A program made the position numbers and the translations under genes. The notes under the pieces are model-generated. The model was not told the DNA's origin. It saw nothing but the letters and a program-made list of their open reading frames with translations, and did no database searches. DNA of 12,444 nucleotides, taken from assembly GCA_025352845.1 (NCBI GenBank), contig JANXSC010000031.1:1-12444 (forward strand). The letters run 5' to 3'. Positions 6,891-12,444 of the stretch are shown here, one piece after another; positions within the stretch are counted from its first letter, which is position 1, and each line of letters starts with the position of its first letter. Origin of the DNA: Opitutaceae bacterium (GTDB lineage: Bacteria > Verrucomicrobiota > Verrucomicrobiia > Opitutales > Opitutaceae).

Positions 6891-7007
6891 CTATCCGAAT
6901 AACCCGTAGCCGAAGTCGTGAGACTTTGGCCGCAACGCTCGTCGCACAAGCCAAAGTCTCACGACTTCGGCTACCCGGCCGGCAGCGTGCAGGGGTTTTT
7001 CGGATAG
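6891..7007. repeat. Nested inverted repeat with perfect 25-bp arms (REP-like), between convergent genes
   Basis: The inner arms 6906-6930 and 6950-6974 are perfectly complementary over 25 bp around a 19-nt loop. The left arm starts GTAGCCGAAGTCGTGAG and continues to TTTGGC. Outer arms 6891-6905 and 6993-7007 (CTATCCGAATAACCC versus GGGTTTTTCGGATAG) match at 14 of 15. The element fills most of the 137-bp gap between the convergent stops at 6874 and 7012. No transposase or target-site duplication is visible. It probably acts as a bidirectional transcription stop and looks like a dispersed REP or MITE-type element. Confidence 0.8.
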
Positions 7008-7011
7008 AATC

Positions 7012-7710
7012 TTAGCTGAGCTTCTCGCGCAGCTCCTTGTAGCGCGTGCGCCCCACCGGCAGACGTGTGCCATTCCTCAGCTCCGCCTCATAGTGGCTGC
7101 CCTCGCTCGCGTGGAGCGCCTTCACCGCGCTCCAGCGCACCACATAGCTCTTGTGGATGCGCTCGAAGCCCGGCGGCAGGAGCGCGTGCAGTTTCTCCAG
7201 CGTCTTGTCGTGCAACTCACGCTTGCCGTCGTCGAGCACCAGCTCCGCATACGCGCCCGCGCCCTCGAGGTGGACGATGCGATCGATCGCCACGAGTTCG
7301 ACGCGTCCGTGCTTTTTCACCGCGAGATACTTCGCGGCGGCCGCGGCCCGGCCGGTCGTCGCGGTAGCCCGCAGGAGCGCCTGGGCCAGCCGCTCCTGCG
7401 AGAACGGCTTCGGCACGAAATCGAGCACGCCATATTCGAAGGCCTTCAGTGCCTGCTCGACGTTGGCCGACACGATGATGGTGTGAAACGAGCCCGCGAC
7501 GCTGGCCTTCAGCAGTTCCATACCGTCGCGGCCATTGAGATTGAGATCGAGCAGCAACAGGTCGATCGGGGTCTCCGCCAGTCGAGCGCTCGCCTCATCG
7601 TAGGCGGTGGCGAGGTGCAGGGTTTCCAGCCGTTCACCAAGAATTTCCCGGCAAAAGCGCTCGAGCCGCCGCGCAATCATCGGCTCGTCCTCAACAATGA
7701 ACAGCCTCAT
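7012..7710 (-). CDS. LytTR-family DNA-binding response regulator
   Basis: The 232-aa protein has an N-terminal receiver domain (1-120) with the acidic pocket EDE (7-9), phospho-acceptor Asp55 in LLLLDLNLNGRDG, and Lys101 in FVPKPF. The C-terminal LytTR DNA-binding domain (about 128-231) includes LVAIDRIVHLEGAGAYAELVL, FERIHKSYVVRWSAV and LPVGRTRYKELREKL. LytTR proteins bind pairs of 9-10-bp direct repeats about 21 bp apart. Its ATG overlaps the stop of the upstream kinase gene (ATGA, 7707-7710), so the two are translationally coupled and form a cognate pair. A candidate target array lies upstream of the operon at 9539-9609. Family assignment is firm; the stimulus and regulon are unknown. Confidence 0.95.
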   Translation of the reverse strand: MRLFIVEDEPMIARRLERFCREILGERLETLHLATAYDEASARLAETPIDLLLLDLNLNGRDGMELLKASVAGSFHTIIVSANVEQALKAFEYGVLDFVPKPFSQERLAQALLRATATTGRAAAAAKYLAVKKHGRVELVAIDRIVHLEGAGAYAELVLDDGKRELHDKTLEKLHALLPPGFERIHKSYVVRWSAVKALHASEGSHYEAELRNGTRLPVGRTRYKELREKLS

Positions 7711-9488
7711 GTCGCCACCTTTCCCCCGGGCGCACCGATCTCGATCACCGTCCGCCAGCCCTCGGCGACCGGCCCGGCATGGAGCGACCAGCGCCCGGCG
7801 AAACTCTCCTCCAGCCGCGCCTTCACGTAGCGCAGCCCCGTGCCGTCCTTCGGCGGCGGTCCGGCCTGCGGCGGATTCTCCCCGTGGGCGATCAGCGTGT
7901 AGCGGCTCGCTCCCGACGCGACCTCCCCGGCCAACGTGAACTTCAGCTCACCGTTGCGCGGCCGCTGATGGGTGAGCCCGCCCTCGATCAGCGTGTGGAA
8001 AAGCGCCGGCGGCACCGGGGTGTTTTCGCCGAGGCCCTCCGTCTCCAACGCGCACGCGACCCCGCGCCGCAGGCTCATGATGCGGATGTGCGCGCGACAC
8101 AGCTCAAGTTCCTGCCCGAGAGGGATGAGCTTCTCGGCCGACACGCGCGCCAGAATGCGAAACTCCCCCGCGAGCGCCTCGATGAGCGCCACCGCCGATT
8201 TCGGCTCCTGCTCGATCACCTCCATGATGGTCGTAAGCGTGTTCATCAGGAAATGCGGCTGGATGTTTTTCTTGAGCAGCTCGATCTCCAGCCGCGCGGC
8301 TGTCAGCACTGCGGCGCGCGCCTGTCTCCGGTCCTCGCCCACCTGAACCCCAAGGGAGACCAGCAGGCCCAGCAGCTGCACGCCGAATGCACCGAGGAAC
8401 GCCGGACTCACAAACCCGCGGTTATCCCAGCCCAACTGCACGGAAACCAGTCCGATCAGCGCCCCCGCCAGCACCCAACGCGCGCCGGTGCGCCCGCGCC
8501 ACATCGCCCAGCCCGCGGCGACGATGGAAAAGACCAGCATCGACCGGTAGATCCACAACCCGATCACAGCGTGATACGGAGAGGAAAACCAGGCCGCCAG
8601 CACCAGTGGCGCGAGCGCCGCCAACCAGCGACCACGCCGGGGGATGGCGAACAGCTCCAGCAGCAACCACGCCTGCAACCCGCAAATGAGCGTGACCGTG
8701 CAGGTGATCGCGATGAGCCGCGGCGCAAACCAGTCGTAGGTGTCATTGTGCAGCCAGCGCCACGCGATCAGGAAACAGAACAGCGCGACCGAGAGGCTCA
8801 GCGCGCCGCACACCAACAACGAGCGCCGCCGGTCGGTCAACCGATGGAGGGCCACACACACCGCCGCCGCCACCGCCGCCGCGCTCGCACCCGCCAGCGG
8901 CAGGATCGGGGCCCGGGTTTCGTAGACCAGCCGCTCGGCATAGTTCTCCAAGGCGATATAGAAGCCCGCGCGCGGCGCGCTAAAGTTGTAGTTCCAGTTG
9001 GAAATCCGCACCGCCACCACATGCCCGCCCGGTCCCAGCAAATCGGCGGGAATCGGGACAAGATTGTCCAGCCGGCCCGGGATTTCCGAGGCGGGATCGG
9101 CGCCAACCACTCCGTTGCGCCAGATACTCCGCCCGTCCCAGAACAGTTCAAATGAACAGGGACCGGCGATGAAAACCGCGTCGGTTGGCAAGGTCTCGCG
9201 ATTTTCCGGCGCCACCAGCGCGCCAATACCCTGTCGCCGCGGTTTGTCTGGCAATGCCGGAACCCGTATCCGCACCCAGTAGACGCCCTCGCGCACGGGC
9301 AGGTAGAGTTCGGACCCGGCTCGCATCCAGTCGCCATCATCCCAACCTGGCGCCACCCAGCGCGAATCATCGCCGCTCCGGAACCGAACATTCCTGATGC
9401 TCTGTTCCTCACGCGCCCCCTCGGCCGCGACTATCGGAGCCACGGCAAGAACGGTCAGAGCCAGCGTCAGTAGCACCGATAAGTTCAT
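7707..9488 (-). CDS. LytS-type membrane sensor histidine kinase with extracellular jelly-roll and 7TM region, degenerate N-box
   Basis: The 593-aa protein contains a signal peptide (1-22), then an extracellular galactose-binding-like beta domain (about 30-190: RFRSGDDSRWVAPGWDDGDW, YWVRIRVPAL, FELFWDGRSIWRNG, LLGPGGHVVAVRISNWN). About seven hydrophobic segments follow (195-383), a 7TMR-DISM-like layout. The His_kinase dimerisation segment has phospho-acceptor His412 in NIQPHFLMNTL. The C-terminal ATPase domain is unusual. The usual PLVENAIKH N-box reads TLIEGGLTH (499-507), so the Mg-coordinating Asn is Gly, and the DNG-type box reads HGENPP (535-540). The G-box DGTGLRYVKARLEE (548-561) is kept. 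The ATG at 9488 is chosen because it begins the signal peptide; a TTG at 9533 would precede it with a charged extension. It overlaps its response regulator by 4 bp. Carbohydrate sensing is suggested only by the fold. Confidence 0.92.
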   Translation of the reverse strand: MNLSVLLTLALTVLAVAPIVAAEGAREEQSIRNVRFRSGDDSRWVAPGWDDGDWMRAGSELYLPVREGVYWVRIRVPALPDKPRRQGIGALVAPENRETLPTDAVFIAGPCSFELFWDGRSIWRNGVVGADPASEIPGRLDNLVPIPADLLGPGGHVVAVRISNWNYNFSAPRAGFYIALENYAERLVYETRAPILPLAGASAAAVAAAVCVALHRLTDRRRSLLVCGALSLSVALFCFLIAWRWLHNDTYDWFAPRLIAITCTVTLICGLQAWLLLELFAIPRRGRWLAALAPLVLAAWFSSPYHAVIGLWIYRSMLVFSIVAAGWAMWRGRTGARWVLAGALIGLVSVQLGWDNRGFVSPAFLGAFGVQLLGLLVSLGVQVGEDRRQARAAVLTAARLEIELLKKNIQPHFLMNTLTTIMEVIEQEPKSAVALIEALAGEFRILARVSAEKLIPLGQELELCRAHIRIMSLRRGVACALETEGLGENTPVPPALFHTLIEGGLTHQRPRNGELKFTLAGEVASGASRYTLIAHGENPPQAGPPPKDGTGLRYVKARLEESFAGRWSLHAGPVAEGWRTVIEIGAPGGKVAT

Positions 9489-9538
9489 CGTGCGCCGAGA
9501 TTGCAGCCCGCGCCCCGCCGCGTCCACGCCCAAGCCGA

Positions 9539-9609
9539 GCCGTTCGCTCGCTCGGCGAGCCGTTCACTCGGGACGCCCGGCCGTTGGCTTCGCGCCTGAG
9601 CCGTTGACT
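9539..9609 (+). promoter_or_regulatory. Four-copy LytTR-box-like direct repeat array
   Basis: Four 10-mers matching GCCGTTSRCT occur at 9539-9548 (GCCGTTCGCT), 9559-9568 (GCCGTTCACT), 9580-9589 (GCCGTTGGCT) and 9600-9609 (GCCGTTGACT). The steps are 20, 21 and 20 bp, so all lie on one face of the helix. The known LytTR site is WMMGTTNRK-type 9-bp direct repeats with about 12 bp between them. These copies match its central positions (M, M, G, T, T, N, R) but not the two ends. The array is in the divergent region between the LytS/LytTR operon (ATG 9488) and the secreted-protein gene (ATG 9710). The likely role is autoregulation or control of the 9710 gene. Three copies also carry a short GAG-N7-CTC dyad, an alternative reading. 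Confidence 0.6.
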
Positions 9610-9619
9610 CGGGTTTTTT
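9595..9619 (+). terminator. Possible small hairpin with T-tract in the leader of the 9710 gene
   Basis: CCTGAG (9595-9600) can pair with CTCGGG (9608-9613) around a 7-nt loop, with one G-T wobble, and is followed by TTTTTT (9614-9619). This is the form of a weak intrinsic terminator or attenuator on the plus strand. It overlaps the fourth GCCGTTSRCT repeat and no gene ends here, so it may be incidental. Confidence 0.25.
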
Positions 9620-9709
9620 CGCGGCACGCGCGGCCTCCACGCAACTTCGCCCACGTCACAAACACCGTGACCCAGACCCAAAAACAAAAACCAGAAAAAA
9701 TCATCCGCC

Positions 9710-10123
9710 ATGAAATCGCTCCTCACCTCCCTCCTCCGCCCGATCGCCCTCACCGCCATCGTCTCGCTCGCTACCTCCGCCACCTTTGGCAAAAGCGCCG
9801 CCAACGATCGCGCCGAGCAACTCCTCGCCCGCCACGGAAGCGTCGAAGTCAGCGCGGTCGGTGAGTATGTGGAAATCGGCACTTTCCTCATCCAGGTAGC
9901 CGTCACCCTCGGCACGCCCGACCACAAGCTCGCGGACGGCACGTGGCTCTACAGCCGCAAACGGATCGAAAACAGCGAAGTCCAAGGCACGCTCGTCGTG
10001 CGCTTCACGGGCGGGCGCGTGAGTGCGCTGACGCTCGCCACGCCCGCCGTGGTGGCCGTCCTCCGCGACGCGCAATCGCCGAACAAGACCAAGGGCCTCG
10101 TCGCGAGCCAGCAGCACCGGTGA
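9710..10123 (+). CDS. Small secreted protein, possibly BamE/SmpA-like fold
   Basis: The 137-aa protein has a signal peptide (about 1-27, MKSLLTSLLRPIALTAIVSL then ATSATFG). There is no lipobox Cys, so it is probably periplasmic or secreted rather than a lipoprotein. The mature part holds AEQLLARHGSVEVSAVGEYVEIGTF, then VAVTLGTPDHKLADGTWLYSRKRIENS and GTLVVRFTGGRVSALTLAT. The pattern LGTP-DGTWLY followed by a beta-hairpin resembles the small SmpA/OmlA/BamE-type alpha-beta fold, but this is only a pattern impression. It is divergent from the LytS/LytTR operon and lies about 100 bp downstream of the LytTR-box-like array, so it is the best candidate target of that system. No function is known. 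Confidence 0.8.
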   Translation: MKSLLTSLLRPIALTAIVSLATSATFGKSAANDRAEQLLARHGSVEVSAVGEYVEIGTFLIQVAVTLGTPDHKLADGTWLYSRKRIENSEVQGTLVVRFTGGRVSALTLATPAVVAVLRDAQSPNKTKGLVASQQHR

Positions 10124-10152
10124 CGCGGGCCACCTCGGGGATTGCCCGCGTC
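10122..10152 (+). terminator. GC hairpin without T-tract between the small secreted gene and the sulfatase
   Basis: GACGCGGGC (10122-10130), which starts inside the stop codon, is perfectly complementary over 9 bp to GCCCGCGTC (10144-10152), with a 13-nt loop. No T-tract follows. It could attenuate read-through into the sulfatase gene or protect the upstream mRNA end. Confidence 0.4.
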
Positions 10153-10177
10153 GCTGCGCGCCACCTTACTCGCGCGC

Positions 10178-11707
10178 ATGTTCTCCCCACCCTCCCCCGC
10201 ATGCGCCGCGCCGCGCGCCACCCGCCTCCTCCTCGCCACCGCCCTCACGCTCGCCGCCCTCGCCCTCACGTCCTTCGCGCAGGTCGGCGGCAACGCCCCC
10301 GGCGCGCCGATCAAGCCGAAGTTCAACGTCCTCTTCCTCATCGCCGACGACCTCAACTGCGACCTCGGTTGCTACGGCGTCCGCGAGATGCTCACGCCCA
10401 ACATCGACCGCCTCGCCGCGCGCGGCGTGCGCTTCGACCGCGCGTATTGCCAGTTCCCGCTCTGCTCGCCGAGCCGCTCGTCGTTCCTCACCGGCCGCCG
10501 GCCCAACGTCACCGGCGTCCACCTCAACCCCTCCGGCGGCGTCACGCCGGTCTCGCCGCACTTCCGCGAAAAAATCCCCGCCACCATCACGCTCCCGCAG
10601 CTCTTCAAGCGCCACGGCATCTTCTCGGCGCGCGTCGGCAAACTCTACCACTACGGCGTCCCCGCCGACATCGGCACCTCCTCGCTCGACGATTACTATT
10701 CGTGGGACCAAGTCGTGAACCCGCGCGGCCGCGACCGCGAAAATCAGGAAAAAATCTTCTCGGTCCAGCCCAACGTCACCGCGCCCGGCGCGAGCAGTGC
10801 GTTCGGCGGCACGCTCAGCTGGCTCGCCGACGACGAGGGCGAGGACACCGAGCACACCGACGGCGTCGGCGCGACGGAGGCAGTGAAGCTCCTCGAGCGC
10901 TTCAAACGCGAGTCGCGCCCCTTCTTCCTCGCCGTCGGTTTCTACCGCCCCCACACGCCCTACGTTTCGCCGAAAAAATATTTCGATCTCTACCCCACGA
11001 ACAAGATCACGCTCCCCGCCCTCAGCGACGACGATCGCGCGCGCCCCATCGCGCCCGCGTGGGCGAGCGCGAATGCCGTGCAGGACAAACTCACCGACGA
11101 CGTCCGCCGCCAAGCCATCCACGCCTACCACGCCGCCACCACCTACATGGACGCCCAGCTCGGCCGCGTCGTCGATACCCTCGACCGCCTCGGTCTCGCG
11201 CAAAGCACAGTGATCGTGTTCACCAGCGACCACGGCTACCACCTCGGCGACCACGGCCTCTGGCAGAAACAAAGTCTCTTCGAACGCAGCGCGCGCGTCC
11301 CGCTCATCATCTCCGCGCCCGGCGCGAAGGGCAACGGCCGCAGCACCACCGCCGTCACCGAGATGCTCGACATTTATCCGACACTCGCCGCGCTCTGCGG
11401 CCTCCCCGCGCCCGACTACCTCGATGGCACGAGCCTCCGCCCGATCCTCGACGACGTGAACGCCACTGTGAAAACCGCCGCCTTCAACCAAGTCCGCCGC
11501 GGCCAAAACGGCGACGGCTACTCCGTGCGCTCCGGAAAATGGCGCTACACCGAATGGACCGACGCCGCCGGTAAACTCACCGCCGCCCAGCTCTTCGATG
11601 AAGTCGCCGATCCCGCCGAAACCAAAAACCTCGCCGCCGATCCCGCGCATGCCGCGACCGTGAAAGAACTCGCCGCCCTCCTCATTCCGATCCGCGCGCA
11701 GAAATAA
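10178..11707 (+). CDS. Secreted sulfatase, iduronate-2-sulfatase-like
   Basis: The 509-aa type I sulfatase hydrolyses sulfate esters, probably on polysaccharides. It has a signal peptide (about 1-34; hydrophobic LLLATALTLAALALTS, cleavage after SFA). Metal-site Asp residues are in LIADDLN (D57, D58). The maturation motif CSPSR (96-100) with TG after SSFL makes Cys96 the residue converted to formylglycine by a separate maturase not present here. The second metal site is TSDHGYHLGDHGLW (Asp351, His352). CQFPLCSPSRSSFLTGRRP and the final DHGYHLGDHGLWQKQSLFE resemble iduronate-2-sulfatase and related bacterial S1 enzymes. The ATG at 10178 gives the best signal peptide; a TTG at 10142 would add 12 residues. 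An intrinsic terminator follows the stop. Substrate is unknown. Confidence 0.95.
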   Translation: MFSPPSPACAAPRATRLLLATALTLAALALTSFAQVGGNAPGAPIKPKFNVLFLIADDLNCDLGCYGVREMLTPNIDRLAARGVRFDRAYCQFPLCSPSRSSFLTGRRPNVTGVHLNPSGGVTPVSPHFREKIPATITLPQLFKRHGIFSARVGKLYHYGVPADIGTSSLDDYYSWDQVVNPRGRDRENQEKIFSVQPNVTAPGASSAFGGTLSWLADDEGEDTEHTDGVGATEAVKLLERFKRESRPFFLAVGFYRPHTPYVSPKKYFDLYPTNKITLPALSDDDRARPIAPAWASANAVQDKLTDDVRRQAIHAYHAATTYMDAQLGRVVDTLDRLGLAQSTVIVFTSDHGYHLGDHGLWQKQSLFERSARVPLIISAPGAKGNGRSTTAVTEMLDIYPTLAALCGLPAPDYLDGTSLRPILDDVNATVKTAAFNQVRRGQNGDGYSVRSGKWRYTEWTDAAGKLTAAQLFDEVADPAETKNLAADPAHAATVKELAALLIPIRAQK

Positions 11708-11733
11708 GCGGCGATTCGCCGCAAACATTTTTT
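11708..11733 (+). terminator. Intrinsic terminator after the sulfatase
   Basis: GCGGCG-ATT-CGCCGC (11708-11722) begins directly after the stop codon. It forms a 6-bp GC stem with a 3-nt loop and is followed by AAACA and TTTTTT (11728-11733). The T-run is a few bases removed from the stem, so efficiency is uncertain. Confidence 0.65.
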
Positions 11734-11783
11734 GTCCTCCCCGGCGGCGGCGGTTCGTCAACCCGTCGAACCAACACAATATC

Positions 11784-12133
11784 ATGAACAATCCCACCGC
11801 CTCCCACTATCTCCTCCTCCGCCACTCCGGCACCATGCCCTCGCCCGAAGAACTGGCAAAGATCAGAAGTTCAAAGTCTGGATGGATGGCATCAAGGCCC
11901 GCGGTGAATTCGTCGCCACCGACGGCCTTGAATTCACCGGCCGTGTCGTCCGCACCCACGGCAAGGTGACCGACGGCCCGTTTGCCGAGGCCAAGGAAGT
12001 CGTCGGCGGCTACATCTTGATCCAAGCCCGCGACCTGGCGGCCGCCACCGCGATCGCGCGCGGCTGTCCGGGTTTGGAAATGAAAACTACCATCGTCGAG
12101 GTGCGCCCCGTCGAGCCCCTCCCGCCGCTCTGA
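11784..12133 (+). CDS. YCII-related (DGPF) family protein, reading frame interrupted
   Basis: Two frames together encode one YCII-domain protein of about 118 aa. Frame one, from the ATG at 11784, gives MNNPTASHYLLLRHSG and MPSPEELAKI. The second frame continues from about 11864 with QKFKVWMDGIKARGEF and contains VTDGPFAEAKEVVGGYILI, including the family-naming DGPF, ending in VEVRPVEPLPPL at 12133. Switching frames needs one extra base after ATC (11862-11864), for example a lost C, which would restore KIQKF. As written, the first frame stops at 11969, and the second frame alone (open from 11732) would carry an unrelated N-terminus. DGPF genes are typical partners of ECF42 sigma factors, and one follows after 4 bp. 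The break is either a sequencing error or a true mutation. Confidence 0.8.
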
Positions 12134-12137
12134 GACC

Positions 12138-12444
12138 ATGACGCGCGCCGGTGACAGCGAGGTTGCCAGCGTGGTCGATCATCTCTTCCGCCGCGAGGCG
12201 GGCCGGCTCGTCGCGATCCTCGCGCGGCGCTTCGGCGTCGCGCATCTGCACCTCGCGGAGGATGTAGTGCAGGACGCGCTGCTGAAGGCGATGCAGGTGT
12301 GGCCATTCACGGGCGTGCCCGACAATCCCTCCGCGTGGCTGCTCCAGACCGCGCAAAAACCGCGCCCTCGATCAGGCGCGTCGCGCGACGCTCTGGCGGC
12401 GCAAACAACCGGGCGCTCGTCGCGCTCGCCGAGGACTTTTCCGG
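12138..12444 (+). CDS. ECF sigma factor, ECF42-like, 3'-truncated by the window and frame-disrupted
   Basis: From the ATG at 12138 the first 72 residues match the sigma-2 region of ECF42-type factors: VVDHLFRREAGRLVAILARRFGV, HLAEDVVQDALLKAMQVWPF, VPDNPSAWLLQTA. At the A5 run 12355-12359 the homology leaves this frame. Deleting one A gives NRALDQARRATLW, the expected continuation. Near 12391-12401 it moves again, to ANNRALVALAEDFS. Both shifts are consistent with single extra bases. The original frame remains open to the window end, but its residues after 12354 do not resemble a sigma factor. Sigma-4 and the C-terminal extension typical of ECF42 lie beyond the window. It begins 4 bp after the YCII/DGPF gene, the classic ECF42 pairing, in which no anti-sigma factor is normally found. 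Confidence 0.8.
   Translation, partial: MTRAGDSEVASVVDHLFRREAGRLVAILARRFGVAHLHLAEDVVQDALLKAMQVWPFTGVPDNPSAWLLQTAQKPRPRSGASRDALAAQTTGRSSRSPRTFP

Noticed and set aside
6891..7007. Insertion sequence or CRISPR repeat
   Set aside because: No transposase, no target duplication, and only two oppositely oriented copies with no spacer series.
9943..11574. Plus-strand frame overlapping the sulfatase (543 codons)
   Set aside because: The translation is almost entirely Arg, Pro and His, a compositional shadow of the sulfatase in a shifted frame.
10166..11797. Long minus-strand open frame (543 codons) opposite the sulfatase
   Set aside because: The plus strand has a complete sulfatase with all catalytic motifs and a signal peptide. 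The antisense translation is a low-complexity Gly/Ala/Glu/Val/Arg product typical of GC-rich mirror frames.

Overview
This is a high-GC bacterial chromosomal window with ordinary metabolic, secreted and regulatory genes. The best taxonomic guess is Verrucomicrobiota, in or near Opitutaceae. That rests on the GC-rich composition, the secreted iduronate-2-sulfatase-like sulfatase, the paucity of Shine-Dalgarno sites, and intergenic inverted repeats of a kind I associate with that group. There is no rRNA or marker gene, so the assignment is an inference. I see no tRNA, CRISPR array, transposase or phage gene.

Layout. (1) 2-1561 (+) is the 3' part of a gamma-glutamyltransferase. (2) 5252-1739 (-) is a three-gene catabolic block: deoC (deoxyribose-phosphate aldolase), a full-length catalytic aldehyde dehydrogenase, and a 287-aa ALDH homologue that lacks the catalytic residues. 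Together the two ALDH genes look like the two halves of an ALDH16-type enzyme encoded separately. A plausible flow is deoxyribose 5-phosphate to glyceraldehyde 3-phosphate plus acetaldehyde, then acetaldehyde to acetate. Each intergenic gap from the gamma-glutamyltransferase to deoC holds a different inverted-repeat element. (3) 5352-6293 (+), divergent from deoC, is a secreted beta-propeller-like protein of unknown function. It is followed by a small secreted NTF2/SnoaL-like protein (6404-6874). (4) A nested inverted repeat containing perfect 25-bp arms separates that gene from the convergent LytS/LytTR two-component pair (9488-7012, -). (5) The 221-bp divergent region 9489-9709 holds four copies of GCCGTTSRCT at 20-21-bp steps. 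They fit the known LytTR-box pattern and lie between the kinase gene and a small secreted protein (9710-10123, +). (6) 10178-11707 (+) is a secreted sulfatase followed by an intrinsic terminator. (7) 11784 to the end (+) is a YCII/DGPF protein followed by an ECF42-like sigma factor. Both have disrupted reading frames.

The most interesting points are the LytTR-box-like array next to its presumed regulator, the kinase whose ATP-binding N-box lacks its Asn, the split ALDH16-like pair in a deoC operon, and three frame breaks within about 550 bp at the right edge.
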